Of a DNA stretch of 64,000 nt, positions 45,281-59,200 are shown one piece after another. The stretch is from Gymnorhina tibicen. Lineage: Eukaryota; Chordata; Aves; Passeriformes; Artamidae. The notes beneath the pieces were generated by a model. It was not told the origin of the DNA. It worked only from the letters and a program-made list of their open reading frames with translations, and made no database searches. Position 1 is the stretch's first letter; each line of letters begins with the position of its first letter. A program made the translations under genes and the position numbers. The DNA lies in assembly GCA_013399875.1 (NCBI GenBank), contig VXAZ01003480.1:1-64000 (forward strand), written 5' to 3'.

Positions 45281-47194
45281 TATGCAGGCTATAAGGGACA
45301 TAAGGAGTAGAGATGGGTTATCTAGAGAAAAGACCAAGGCCCCATCACCCTGGACATTTTTAGCTGACAAAAAACCCTCCAACAAAACTAGCTTTCTTCA
45401 TCTGCTACCCTGTCTTGTATCAATAGAGTGTGGAGAATTGAGCCCCTACTTTTATCTTGCGGTGCGTTTGTGTCCAATGTTCTTCTTACCTGCTAAAGTT
45501 TCTGTTGCCAGTGCTATGAATGCTTTCTTTTCTCACTCTCCCATAACAAACATATTAATTTTAGTAATATTTTTATCTAGATTCAGCCCATTTGTCTACC
45601 ACAAACAATCAGAAATCCCTTTACTAATAAGTACCTTGCTCCATTCTTGTGACACTTCTGTACTTTATAACTCTTGATCTTTGTTTCAGAATACCTAAGT
45701 GTCCTCAGCCTTTCTGATCGCACTGATCTGTCTGCTAAATTAACCTGAGTGGGTCCAAGAAGTTACTATGAACCAGTTTCTTCTGTCTTTCCAGATTAAA
45801 ACCAGTGTAGCAGGTCTTACTGGTTTCAAATCTGTGCGCTTGTACTTTTCACTCAAATGAGGATTTTGTGATAGCCAAAAAAGTTATTTTCAGAAAAAAT
45901 ATTTCCAAGCTCTCATCACCATTGCTGTGAGCTGTTGATCCATCTTCAACACTAATCACAATAAATTTCTGGCAGAAGTATTTGGCATTTGCATGTGTGT
46001 CTCTAGCGACCAGTTTAATACTGAGTTTTCTGTAACTTCTCACCCTGTTGCAGATCTGTCCTGCACACAGCTTTCCTGTTTATAAAGTGAACATCTTCTG
46101 ATAATTTAGCATATTTAGTGTTCCTAAATTAATATCTAATCCCATTATGTGGGAGGAAGTATGTCATACTACTTTCATTAACTAAATTGAAAACATCCAT
46201 GGCCCAAAATTCCCTGGCATGGACTTAATGATCAAAATCTCCATAATCCTTCTGGTGGTTCATGATGATTTTTCTCTGATGGAAGTCCCTGGTCCTAACG
46301 TCTCGTGTTTGGATTACTACAGTTGTCTTAACCAGGAGTAAATGATGGCATTCATTTAAGAGGTACAGTGAGCTCAAAACACAGAACTTTTTCCGTGACA
46401 GGCAAACTACTTAGAAGGCCACAGGAATAATGCTGTAGACATAGAATGTCTATGTTCACATTCACATTAAGTTTACCGTATGAAGGTTAGAAATTCTAAC
46501 ATTAGTTCCTAGCATTAGTTTCTGAAGTTGTTCTTATTCCTTTTTCTAATGTCATAACTTGATGATGCATTATCCCTTTTTCCCAAAGGTATTCTAAGCT
46601 CACTGATTTTTAGGACCATAGTATACAGATCATTCATTCCCTGAATTTCTCCTGAAACATGTGATAAATAAGTTCAGCTTTTATAGGAATGGGAGTCTCT
46701 CTCATAAGGAAAACATGATCTTGCCTACTGCATTTTACCTTTAAATAAAAAACTTACAGGAAAAGAGAATGGGGAAGATAACTACAGGTGCTGAAGCTCT
46801 GATACCAACTGTTGCAAAACTATTATTTTTTGTTCAAGGATAAAAAATCTACTGTAGTAAGAGACAAAGTTATTTATGTAAGTTATTTAATGCAATATTT
46901 TAAACATGAATAAAAGCATTTATACTCTAAGTGGAGACGGAGAATAAATATTATTCTAGTCTGATATTGACAACTCTTGATTTATGTTTTTCTTATAAAT
47001 AGAAGAGAACCACAAGATTTCCTTAGAATTCTGTGTAAAATGTAGATGGCAGGGTAACTGTAGAAGACTGTTGTGTCAACCACACCATATTTATAGCCTG
47101 TACAAAGTCAAAAGTCATGGCAATCAGGCAAAGTCCCCAGTGACTGGAAAATTAAAAAAAAAAAAAACTGGAAGCATCTTTTTTCTTTTTAAAA
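45281..47194. other. Intergenic, nothing recognised
   Basis: AT-rich sequence. A-run at about 47153-47167. The frame at 45282-45677 has no recognised similarity. Confidence 0.6.
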
Positions 47195-48522
47195 AGGGAA
47201 GAGAACTATCAGCCAGTCATCCTTGTCTCTATACCCAGAGGTCCAGAAAATGAAGAAGATCCTCCTGGAAGTTTTGTCAAGGCATATGGATGAGAGGTGA
47301 AGAGGTGAAAGAGGCAGGCAATTTGGGTTCACATAGGGAACCTGACTGATCCAATGGCCTTCTAGGATGGAATAACTACATTGGTGGATAAGGGAAAAGC
47401 CATGGATTTTATTTTGACTTCTGCAAAAACTACACAAAACTGTCACTAAATTGGAGAGCTCTGAGTTTGATGGAGGGACTATTTGATGGCTAAGGAATTG
47501 ACTGGCCATGTCTGAAGATGTGGCTCAATGTCCAAATAGAGATCAGTAACAAAGGGTACCCCTCAGAGGTCATTGTTTGGCTCAGTGTCTTTATTTATGA
47601 CATGGGCAGTGGGATTAATTGCACTCTCAGCAAGTTTACAAATGACAGCAAGCTGTATGTTTCAGTTCTGCACATGAGTGAAGGGATGCCATCCCTTCAC
47701 TCATCCCAAGAGGGGCTTTGACAGGCTTGAAGGTTGTGCCAAAGTAAGCCTTATGAAGTTCAACAAGGCAAAGTGCAAGGTCCTGCACCTGGGCCAAGGC
47801 AACACCTGCTATTGATAAAGACTGAGGGATGAATGGATTGAGAGCAGCCCCATGGAGAAGGATTTAGGATATTGGTAGACGAAAAATTGCATATGACCCA
47901 GCAAGGGGCACCTGTAGCCCAGAAAGCCAATTGTATCCTGGGCTGCACCCAAAGCAGTGTGGGCAGCAGGGTCAGGAAGGGGATTCTGCCCTTCTGCTCT
48001 GCTCTGGTGAGACCCCACCTGGAGTGCTGCAGTCAGTACTCAGGTCTCCAGCCCTGTAGTCTTCAGGTGAAGGGAGACGTGGAAAGGTTGGAGTGGGTCC
48101 AGTGGAAGATTGTCAGGGAGATGGAGCACATCTGCTATGCAGACAGGCTGAGAGAGCTGGGATTAGTTCAGTCTGGGGAAAAGAAAGATCCACGCAGACC
48201 TTACTGTGGCTTTTCAATACATAAAGAGTGTTTCTAAGAAAGACTGAGGAACTTGCAGTGATAGAACAAGGGGCAATGGTTTTACTCTCAAAGAGCGTGG
48301 ATTTAGAATGGACATAAAGAAGAAATTTGTTACTGTGGGGAGACAGGTTGCTCAGAGAACCCATGTATGTCCCATCGCTGGCAATGTTCAACATCAGTTT
48401 GGATGGGACTCTGAGCTGCCTGGCCTAGTGGGAGATGTCCCTGCCCATGGCAGGGGTGTTGGAACTAGATGATCTTTGAAGGTCCCTTCCAACTCAAACC
48501 ATTCTGTGACTCTGTGTTTCTA
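47195..48522 (+). mobile_element. CR1 LINE, 1.3 kb, degraded ORF2 and 3' UTR
   Basis: CR1 order on the plus strand: ORF2 pieces (AGTGTCTTTATTTATGACATGG, giving a degraded DLD and KFTNDSKL block around 47580-47650), [18 protein letters not shown] coding at about 47755-47790, and 3' UTR at 47990-48480. The terminal CCATTCTGTGACTCTGTG ends it. Many stops and indels. Confidence 0.88.
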
Positions 48523-51500
48523 AATAGAAGTATAGCATAATATAGCAAGCAATTTAATGTGTTTAGGCCTCAGTTAAGAAATTAATGGTTTGGTACTGAT
48601 TTTACACAATATTAGGCAGAAATCAATTGGTAATCAAAAAACTGGAGTAGTATTTGATATATGATGATTTTTAGGAGCGAGATTTTTACTAAGGAGGAAA
48701 ACAGTACCTTAAGGAATGACGGACAGCCTAGATGATTTTGTAAATATATGAAAGGCCTTTTAAATAGTTTTATCAAAATCATAACCCTTTCAACATAAGT
48801 ATTATAAAATAAGGACTCAAATACAAATCAGGAGTAGAGTCAGAGGAAAAGCAAACAGTTTCTTTGAAGAGCAAGAAACAGTTTCATTGAAGATCAAGAC
48901 ACTTCTATTTGTAATTCTTTGCTAGCCATAAATTAAGATTTACTCATTATACCTAGATAAAGCTTTATAGGGCTTATATACATTAATACTTCAAATGTAT
49001 ACTCCTTGTTATGAAACATGAACACACATGGGTATAGCTTAACCTGTTATACCTGCAAAACAAGAGAAAATTCACTGACTTCACTAAAGTTTTTTGGTAT
49101 TATATCTTACATATGTAAATATAGACTTTGGCTCAATGTATTTTTCAAAGAAAGAAAAAGTAATTCTGTCTGTGTTAGAAGTCATGGAGGCTTGTATATC
49201 ATCCTAAATAAAATGCTGTGAAAATCCTTAGAATTAAAAGAAAAATTTAAATAATTTTAAAAAGAAGAAGCTGTTTTCTCACTATCAGCTTTCCAAAAAT
49301 ATCCCCGAAGAGCATGCTGAAGTGGATTAAATCTCCAGTGAATGCTGTTCTTTGTCATAACAAGAAAACAAAAAAATTACAAAACACTTAGCAACTTTCA
49401 AAATAAGGTTATAATTTAGCAGAACAAAACCAAAGCTTTTGGTATTGTATTTCTTTATTTGCTTTGGCACTGGCATAATTTTTTGATTGTGCGTCAAATA
49501 CTCAGTTTTGCCTAATCTATATTTCTTGCTTGTTTAGTTGTGTTTGTAAAACAAGAATTATCTTGAAAACAGGCTTTGGACAAAGTTTACTAATAAATAT
49601 AACTGTCTGTGGAAACCAGCTATCAGACAGACATTAATTTGGCCTATTTGTAATTCAGTGTCGTGCTTAAAATAAATACAAAAACACAGAAGTTCGGGGC
49701 TTTTTTGCTCCAGTTACTCTGTTTCCTCTATTCCAGCAGTGTTTAGAGATTCTGAAGCCTCTATTATGAAAAAAACAACACTCAAAAGAAATAGAAAAAG
49801 TGTAAGGGTTCTACAACTGTGGTGTTACTGTGTCCTGAAGAGAGAGATCTAATTCTACATCTTGTTCCATAAAGATATTTTTAATTCACCAAATGAAAAA
49901 CTGAAGTTCCTGAGACCTTTGTAAATAGACCTTTTGACTGACATTTTCCTTGACCTTTTTTTCAGTTATGCTTAAATGTTAAAACTCTTACGCTTTCCTT
50001 GGCAGGGATAACGAAGGGGTGTAAATTCATAAATGGAAAAGAGAGGCTTACTGGAGTTTTCTTTGCAGTACTCTGGGATCAGAGAAATCAGCTGTGCAGC
50101 TAACATGCTTGTTAAACTGCGGTGCATCGTGATGAATTGTCCTCACAAATCTCTGAAATCCTTAAATTTTACCTTGTCTTTGTTGCTGTGATTATGGAGA
50201 GAGAATCTTTTATACTGCAGGAGACATTCAGACTCCCCATTCCCCCCCAGGAAAAGCATTTTCAAAGTACAATCATGTAGGCTGTGTCACCAGCTAGAGA
50301 AGCAAAAGCCACACACACGTTCTTTTAAAAGCTGTTTTCTCCTCACAGAATCTTTTTGTTTTTAACAATAGTCAAAGAAAATAAAATCTCAATTGAAAAC
50401 AGAAGTCAGAAGCCTCCCTGCTTTGACCAGCCAGAGGAGGGAAGGGAAAAAAAGACATCCATTCTCCAAAGCTCCCTACCTCCATTTTCTAATACAAGCT
50501 CAGCTACAGAAGAGCCAGACTGCAGCCTGTTCCATGCAACATTTTGTTCTTTGATGTGATGCCAGTTGATAAGCCATTACATAATTTGAAGAAGCTCTGG
50601 TGGGTTAGAAACCATCAATTCAGAAAAAGCAGAGATGAGGAACACCTAGACCTGATTGATTTGTGAGGAGCGAGCAGGGCTGAAGGTTAGCGAGTTGTTT
50701 ACTCAAGGAATATTTCACATTCTGCCTCGTTTGGTGACACATTTTTGAGGTAGTCTCTTGTGAGAGGCTTGAAACCCTACCATTGTACCTGGGTCTGAGC
50801 TGTAGTACAAATGCAGGTCTGTGAGAAGAAAAATCTAATTCCGAAGAGACTGCAGTCATCAGACAGCAGGAACTTTCCACAAGACACAGAAAGGAGTTTG
50901 GATCATCAAAGCCACGGGAAGATGCACACATGTTCTGGAAGTCTAGTAAGAGAACAAGTGAAAATATGCAAAGCACTCAGAACTGAGGGAGCTCAAGGGT
51001 TATACTGAAAGTTACTGGTGTTTCTGTAACTAAATATTTTGCACAGTAACCTGGCTGTCCATATATTGCTATAGAGTACCTTGTTAATGTGCTGGTATGT
51101 TAGTGTTAGAATTTGCCAAGAAAATCTGTCTGTATGTTTCATTACTTAGGAACCCAATAGGGCATGTTTTCCAAGTGCATTATTTCAGCAATGTAGTTGC
51201 GAAGACCTATCCGATACTAGGAATGTGACACCTGAAAATATTTTTTGCTTCTACTGGAAGCTTAGACCAACATCATATAAAACATTAAGTAAGCACTTCC
51301 CAGAGAAAAAAACCCTGATATGACTACAGTGTGTAGAATACTTACTGCAACATTTAATCACTTGTTTCTGTGCATCTACCTGTAAACGTGCCGAGCAAGG
51401 TATATACAGAGTCAAGAACACAAGAGAGCAAAAGCAGAACTGAAATGTGCCAGGGAGGTGGGATTATTCAAGGAGAGAGTTTTGCCAAAGAGTTTGAGTT

Positions 51501-53736
51501 CAGATTTTCTGATGCAACAGACTTCTTTAAGCCCCACTATGATGAAGAATTATTGAAATAAAGCTGAATATTTTTAAAATAGCTTTCCATTTTGCTTTGC
51601 CTGTAAATTGCAGTGAGATAGATGTAAACATATCCAGCTGAAAATAAAACTGTTTATTCTAGTTCACAGCATTAATTAAATGATTTGTAGGAAGCCTTCT
51701 ATAATCTTCAGTTCGGAATAAAAACAAACACTTTTCTGTATTCTGTGGTGTTTGTTAAAGCAAATCTAATTCTGGAATCCTAAAATATTCTGTACCCTCA
51801 TGTTTAATTGTACTGTCTGAAAATAGTACCTTAGCACACCTGAAATGTAGCATACAGCAGTTCAAATCCTAAATTACAATCCAGAAACTAGAAGAAATTC
51901 AGTGTTTTGAGAAAGTTTCAAAATCAAAATATAAAGTCTATATAGAAACTATAAGAGAAAACACACTGTGTTATGAGACTGCAGACCTGAAAATTAACCT
52001 GGCTTTCTGGGAAAGGACTGAATTATGGAGAGCAACTTGAAAAACTGCCTTGTTATGGAAGCATAAACCAACCAGCATGTCTTTTGCTGGTGTTTTGTTT
52101 TGCACCCCAGATTTTACATACTTGCAAGCACTCCAGGGAAGTAAATATTTGATAACCAAAACAGTCTAATTTTGAAAGACAATCAAAACAGGATTAATTC
52201 ATATAATACTGAGTGTGCAGAAATGCAACAAAGCTCAAAGAAGAGTTCACCAATTAAGATTAAAGAGGGCAATGGCAGGCATTTGACGTCACAGCCAATA
52301 TCAGATGTATCAGGAAGTCTGCTTCTCATGAAACAGTGATGCCAAGACAACTGATGGCAAAAATAATTTTTCTCCTCAAATAATGATGTTGGAAAGTGTT
52401 AGCCTGAATTGGGGCACTTCTCTTTGTTCTGCACTGGGATGGAAACATTGAAAATGTATTTGAACTGAACTATTGCTCATTATATGGTGACCTCATACAG
52501 AAACCATTTGTTTAGCGTCAGAGACAAAGTGAGCATGCCAGCCAGGGTGTGTAACCGCCTGTGTCTGTCTGTGTATGAAAGACTATTGAGTCTCGTCTGG
52601 CTACAGCTGAGATACAGTCACATCTGAAATTGTGTGGAATACCATCAATGTGAGTGAATATGGCACACAAGAGTCTGCTAAGCTCAGGCATGCTATACTC
52701 AGTTTATTACTAAGGTGACACTAATATAAAAATGCTCATGAAACATTTATTTCAAAACACTCCTTCTACCTTGTCCTCTCTCCTGTGTTCCCTTCTCTTA
52801 TCCCAGTTTTTAGGCATTGGGCCATGGGCAGCACAGGAGAGAGGAACTGCAATGATATGGTACCTGGGTTGTATTAATAAACACAGGAGCATCTCATTAA
52901 AAAATCAGTACTTTCCAAGTCTTACTGCACAACAGATAGTTGACCTTCTGTTCTTCCGAAAAGCAACCTTTTGGGAGAGAAGAAATTCTTAACAGATGCT
53001 AAATGCATGACTTTGCATTTTTGCACTGTTGAGTTTGTGCCATGGCTCCCATCCTCAAACTTGCCTTATTCCTGTGTCATGTTTGGGTTCTCCCCTGGAT
53101 GATTGGCATCTTCCCCCACTCTCTAGGGCAACAGCAAATGCTTTTACCTGTACACCTATTTATGATCTTTCAATCAACTAAAACAAAACATGAATTTTAT
53201 CCTAAGAATGGATTTCCTGAAATAATTCCTTTCCACTGAATGGTTTTATTTTGGTGAAGAACTTTCTCTTTAAGCATAACTCACTGTGTTTCCCTATTTA
53301 GTTCGTGTTTTCTACATCTTCCAATTCTTATGTTAATCGTTTATCATTTAATTTCTGATATACCAGCATAATAATTGTCTTCTTCCATGAATCCATGAAT
53401 CTGGATGAATTAAATCTACCAGATTTTGTGCATTGGAAATAATGCTTTTCTCACTAAGAGATAAATACTGAGTTAATGTGAGATGGAGTAAGTATAAACT
53501 AAGGCTAGTTAACCTGGACAGTTCTAAATGCAAACAACTGGGTCTGCTTGCTAGTTTGCAAAGCCCCTCTATTCTGAAGTACGTCCATATAGATTGATGC
53601 AAAAGTGGCCTCACAAATGATGGGGTAGCTCAAGGGGAATACTTCTGGTGAAAATAATGTATGCATATAGATTCTTGCCAGTATCAGAACCAAAACCATG
53701 TTGGTGAAACTTCAATATGTGGACCTTGACCCTGAC

Positions 53737-53753
53737 AAAAAAAAAAAAAAAAN
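53737..53753. repeat. Poly-A run with unresolved base
   Basis: Sixteen A followed by N at 53753. Probably a homopolymer length or gap-closing ambiguity in the assembly. Confidence 0.9.
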
Positions 53754-54825
53754 GGATTAATTTGCTTAAATGGCAAGTGAGAACATGAAAGGCCTATAGA
53801 GCACTTCTAAGTGTTAAAAGTGAGATAATCTAAGTTTGGCTTAGGCTTTCTAGGTTTTTAAAATATGTATTTTTGCTGGGTAGTATGATGAACAGGATGC
53901 TCAATATGGCCCCTCTCCCACTGGCTCCCCTTAAGGCTGAACCAGAATGCTCACTTCAATTAGATTTCCCACTGGTTTGATGAATTTAGCTCACCTGTGC
54001 TAATTTTTACATCCCTTCTAGGTTCTGCTTCAGTTAATTTTCATAACTGAATTTGCAGTCTCTAAAATTGCAATATCTAAAAAAAATGCGCTTTACTATA
54101 TCTGGCATAGATATATTACCAACTTTTCCGCAAAGAAACATGTTCCATGTTAGCAATTAGTAGTTTCAAGAATTAATCAAGTTTCAGAACACTTTTATAG
54201 ATTTCTTTGCAACAGAAGTAGAACATGTTTATAGACTTAGTGCTAAATATTAATTTTTTTCTTAGGGATACTGTTGTCCTGACTGCTAATGGATACTGGA
54301 TGACCTGGATAGTCCAGGTTATTAGAACCTTGGCATTGACCTCCACTATCCAGAAATGACACAAATCACGTAAAGGTGTAAGATGTGCCTCTGGAAAATG
54401 TCTTCAGAAAAGCTAGAAGGTGAAACTTTTTTCTCTTCACTGGCTGAATGCTTCACTACCTACATGTTTAGCCAGCACTTACAACAAGCCTTCTGAGTAC
54501 CCTGCTGTATTACGGAACTGTTTCCCATGACTGAGTTTTCTTGTCTTTTAGCAACATCTGACATCCATTTAAATGAAATAAGCCAATTTCCCATGTCATT
54601 TAAGTAGAAATTGCAGCAAGAAATATAACCTTTCGCTGAATTTCCTCCTGATTTCTTAGAAATTAACTGCTGTAAGAGTTGGATCTTAATAAATGAGACA
54701 ATTACTTCACCTCCTTTGATGCTGGTGCTGTTCCAAGCATACTCCAAGAGAACTTCTCTTGGGCTTTAACAAACACGTTTTATGGGCATAAGATTTATGA
54801 AGAAAGGAGAGCATATTCCTGTACC

Positions 54826-54975
54826 ATGAGTGTCTGTCTCTTCTCAGAGAAAGCTAAGAAGGGTACAAAGAAACACAAGCTTTTCTTTCTGAAGATACTG
54901 CTCTTGGTAGTGGCAGTGCTTTTTACTCTGGGAAATCAAAATATTAAGGTTTTGGTAAGCAAACAGAGGCATTAA
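54826..54975 (+). CDS. Short unrecognised reading frame, one predicted membrane helix (speculative)
   Basis: A 49-codon frame from an ATG with A at -3 (GTACCATGA) to TAA. The first 18 residues are basic (EKAKKGTKKHK), followed by a run of about 17 hydrophobic residues (LFFLKILLLVVAVLFTL). That is the layout of a single-pass type II or tail-signal membrane peptide. At codon 43 there is a good donor (TTTTG|GTAAGC, 54954/54955). A strong pyrimidine-rich acceptor ends at 55018, and the frame stays open from 55019 to another donor at 55099/55100. The 64-bp implied intron is very short. I do not recognise the protein. It may be chance. Confidence 0.2.
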   Translation: MSVCLFSEKAKKGTKKHKLFFLKILLLVVAVLFTLGNQNIKVLVSKQRH

Positions 54976-55983
54976 GTTCTCTTTTCACATCTGTCTCTTT
55001 TTGCATCTCTCTCTACAGACTCTCAGCTGGAGGACAAGAGACAACAGAATTCTAAACTTTTTTTTCCCCCAGGATTTGCAACTTTCCTTAGTAATTCAGG
55101 TACAAGTATTAGTTGGCTTCTAAATTACCACACTACCAAACAGTTACTTGTCTTAGACTTTCTGCTAAAAATGGCTTGATATTTTTGAAGTTACAGTATG
55201 TCTTTGAAATATTTTGCTAAATGCTAGTTTTGTAGTATTAAAATCTGTCACCATTTTTGTTTTCAAATAATGTGTAATATCGGTTAACCCAGGCAAAAAT
55301 TTATAAAACATTAACAGTGTGGAAAACTCAAAATACTTATTAATACTTATTACTTATTAATATACTACTATTTTAAAGTTTTGGTGAATACTTTAATTAT
55401 CTAGAAGAATGACAGATCTGTCATTTTCTGACATCTAATGTGGCTGCTTTGAAGAACACACATCAGATGAGCTGTGTTTGTGCTCATGCCTGTGGGAAAG
55501 TGCATATGGAGAAGAAAAAAGGACTTACGACAATGTTTCTGAGCTCTTCGGTTGAAAATAGAGAAGAAACTAGAGAAGTCTGGAGTATCAGTAGCAATAG
55601 CAATTAGGTGAACTGTCAGAGTCCAAGTGTGATGGGTCTCTCAGTCACAAATCAGATCTGGAGTAAGGAACCCTTGGAATAGTAATCATCCTCTGGAAAG
55701 TTTAGAGGAGAACGCAAAAGCCCTGTATAATGTGCTGATTCAAGACAAATTAGCATGACATGAGCTCTGGTTACTCTGTGTTCTCTAAAGTATGTTGCTG
55801 CTATCTGCTAGATTAAATAATACATACATTTTGTCTACAAACTAGGTGCAGCAATGCTTTTATCAGTGGCCAATTCCAGAATCACCAAAACCACGACTTC
55901 CCATTATATGTCTCTTCTAGCTGGAAGAGTTAATTTTTTAATTTAAATGGATGCATTCTGGGGTCGTTTGAACACAGTCAGCA

Positions 55984-56040
55984 GCTAAACTAAATTAAGC
56001 TAAGCTAAGTTAAACTAAACTCAACTAAGCTAACCTAAGG
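55984..56040. repeat. Degenerate pentanucleotide (CTAAR)n microsatellite
   Basis: About eleven units alternating CTAAA, CTAAG and CTAAC with slips, directly abutting an LTR fragment on its right. Confidence 0.85.
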
Positions 56041-56043
56041 TTT

Positions 56044-56265
56044 GGTTAGTTTGGGTCAGCTGTCCAGATTCCACCCCATTCCCACTTCTTGACCACCCTT
56101 GGCCTACTGCTGGCGGGACAGAGAAGGTAAAAGAGAAAGCCTTGGTGCTGTTCCAGCACTGCTCACAACCAAAACACGGGTGACCTATTAAGGGTTTTAT
56201 CCACAAATCCCAAATGTGGCACCTTTGAAGGAAGTTAACTTCACCCTGGCCAGAACCAGTATGTG
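56044..56265 (-). mobile_element. Degraded ERVL-like LTR fragment
   Basis: Read on the minus strand it gives the same order as the LTR at 6949-7539: a GGTTCTGGCCAGGGTGAAGT start region, GGGATTTGTGGATAAAACCC, GTGTTTTGGTTGTGAGCAGT, then GGACAGCTGACCCAAACTAA. It stops where the pentamer array begins, so the 3' half of the LTR is missing or unrecognisable. Confidence 0.72.
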
Positions 56266-59200
56266 TTCCTAACCACAGAAGTTTACCTGTTCTGAGTTAG
56301 TGCAGTAGAAATAATACCAAGTAGGGAGGGTGATAGCACAGGAGGAGACGTGTACTTCATTTTGCTATGTGTTTTCCTGAACCCCTAACCCACTTTCCCT
56401 TAGTTCCCTCAGGGAACTCAGTCATTTCACCAACCGCCTGACTATAGGTATTACTGAACTTCTCACACAACTTCGAAATTCGAAAAATTCGGTTGAAGTT
56501 CCTTGGCCACATTTTAAAAACAAAATATCCTAGGCTCCCCGCAGTTTGAAACAATGTATAATTCAATGTGAACTCCTCAGCTACTTCGGAGTTGCCGATA
56601 CTCCCATCACGTGTATTTGGAAGTCAATGACTTTTCTCACCACTTCTTGAAGCAAAAGCCAGTGCAGTTACAACATCCAGGCAGCAGAATCCTGCCTGTC
56701 ATAAAAAAACAGTGGATAACAATTATGCTCCTGTTTTTTTATAAGTTGTTGTTTTCAATGGAGAAATCATGCTGACTTCTTCCTTGCTTGTGCCATCTAA
56801 TGACCATTAGAAAAGCAATCAATCAAGACTACCAGCACAAGAAACTTCTTCTATCTGTATTGAAAATAAACTACATCAAGGATGGATTCATAGTTCATGT
56901 AACTGCTCTCTACTTTTGCTACCTATGTGGGCTTTTTGCATCTACTAGGGGAAAAAACAGGCAAAATAATGTGAAAATTTATTTCAATTAATTTTAGTAA
57001 GAATAACCCCAAGAACAGTCGGAGGCCTACCACTCATTCCTAGCTAGGGAATTCAGAGCTTACTGATGTGAGTGCTGGGTACCAGGCTCCTTGTGCTATA
57101 GTGTTGGCTCAGAAAGTGGCACTTTCCTCTTAGCTGAATATGAATACATTAGCATATGAATACATAGACATACTAAAGGAGCATGACAAGATGACAGAAG
57201 TGGAAAAGATTAAATATAAGAATGTTGATAGATATAATTCAGTGGTGGTTCCTGCTGAAAAGATGTGGCCCTTATGTACACTTGATGCCGTTCAAAAAAT
57301 TCATGAAGTAAGTTCCACAAGGAGGGCAACTGGATGGTTGTTTCACTGATTGGATCAGTATCACCACAGGGTGGATCATCAACAATGAAATACAGGTGTT
57401 CATAGGGTGGAGTAAAGCTGCTATTTTACAGTACGTGAAGTGCTGCACAACCTTGTGGTAAGGGTGAGAGGAATGCAGTAACAATTTGAAAGCAGAGGAA
57501 ACAACAGACTATAATTACTCACTGAAAGCAGTAAAATGGGTCTAGAGCCCCGCCTTTTGCACAAAGCAGTATGAATCCTTAACTTAAGCATTTTATTATT
57601 TGTTTTTGTCTTTTGAGCAAAGGGCTGAGCAGTGTAACCTTGAGGCAGTGTCTCAGTACTTACTGGGTGGTTGCAAATTGAGGGTCAGTGCATTCCCTGA
57701 CATTTCAGTTTGTCTGGTGATAATACAAATGGAGGGTGTGCTGTAGGGAGAAATCTGCTGCCCACACTACACTGGCAGTTGTAGCATATTGCTGGGATTA
57801 AATAGCAAAGATTAGCTTTTATAAACCTGTAGTATAAACACAAGTGAGTTTTATCTGCTCAATCATCAGCACCACTTTTATCCATTATGAAGACTACAGA
57901 TTACTCTGAGAGATTATTCTATTCTTTCACTTCCTTTGCACAAGATTACATTTTTCAACTCAAATGCACAAATGGTGTTCTGAGAGATGTATTTACCTTG
58001 TCTTTTAAAAATGCTGCGTTAGTTTTTTTGTGTACTTTCAGCTATAAAAGGATTTAGAACTGAAGCTAAGTGCAATAAAATTTCAGATGACAACACCACT
58101 ATGTCAGCTAGATTTGCATTATTACATTGTTTACCTCAAGGACTGGGAAGTAATTGCCTGGGTGCATTTCCATCACAATTTCCCAAACAGTAAGCAATAT
58201 TTAACTTGCCAAAGACAAGATTAAAAAAACATTCAGTCCCAGACTGCTTCTTCATATGCCCGTGAGAGGTGTTCGACTCACAGGCATGCTTCCCTGATTC
58301 TCTGTGATAAAATTTTCTTGATCTTTGTAAGTGGAAAACAATTCTCTGAAATAAAGGTGCTAAGTATCATGAGTCTGAAGGTACACAGACACAGACCAAT
58401 TTAAATGTAAATGAATCAGTAAAAAAAATAAAGAGAAAAGAGGACGTTTGGGATCCATTGAGGTATAGAGTGAAAGGACTTAGGTTTCCACCAAAAGCAC
58501 TGATGCAAATTCATCATCAGTTTTTGTGGTCTACTATATATCTATATTGTATCTGCAGGTGAAGGTACTGGTATCAGTTTCCTGGATGGTTGTGCATCTT
58601 CACTCTTTCAAACCCTATTTTCCTCACTCACAAAAGTTAAGTGCTGTGTGCAGAGCTTGACGTAGTCATAAAATACGATGAGCACCCAGCTGTGGAAGGA
58701 GGAAGAACTTGTGGTTCCTGGCCATGTGCTTAATCATTTCAAAGCAGCTTTGAGGTGGGGAACATAAATACATTAAAAGAATCTGAGCAATCTGCCTTCC
58801 TAAAATGGAAGCAATATAGGCTAATGGAAAGCCATTAGACCAGCAAGATCCTCAAATCCTTGTGAAAGTCATTTATCTTCCCTCTACCACAGTTTCTCTA
58901 ACAGAAAAACGGGGATAAAACACTCACCATTTCTTTAAATAATGAAATTAAAAGAAGGACAGTGTTTGGATATTAAGTATTGTGCTCTGCAGCAAACAGG
59001 ACTTAGTTTTTTGGACTACTCACAATAAAGTGAATAACAATTATCTCAGATTTCAAGACAGAAAAATCTAATTCTCAGTACAGTAGCAGTGAAGTGGAAT
59101 CATTACTTTGACAATGAACTTCATATGCCAACAACATTTTTATTTAAATTTAAAAATCAGGGTATTTACCCAAGGCTTTACAGTGAGGTATAAAACTGCT

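Larger units (their letters stand above)
48523..55983. other. Intergenic, 7.5 kb, mostly featureless
   Basis: AT-rich sequence without recognised interspersed repeats. It contains a 22-bp near-perfect duplication (48854-48875, 48877-48898), a poly-A run at 53737-53752 ending in an unresolved base, and a short membrane-like reading frame at 54826-54975. Confidence 0.55.

Noticed and set aside
45155..45385. 76-codon minus-strand frame with hydrophobic stretch
   Set aside because: It crosses the right boundary and target duplication of the LTR at 44663-45275, so it cannot be one ancestral coding unit.
51370..51561. 63-codon frame ending at an overlapping AATAAA
   Set aside because: No recognised similarity and no splice or promoter context. 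The AATAAA overlaps the stop codon by chance in AT-rich DNA.
57140..57349. 69-codon frame with protein-like composition
   Set aside because: No family recognised and no flanking splice signals or related frames nearby. Not enough to call a gene or a retroelement fragment.
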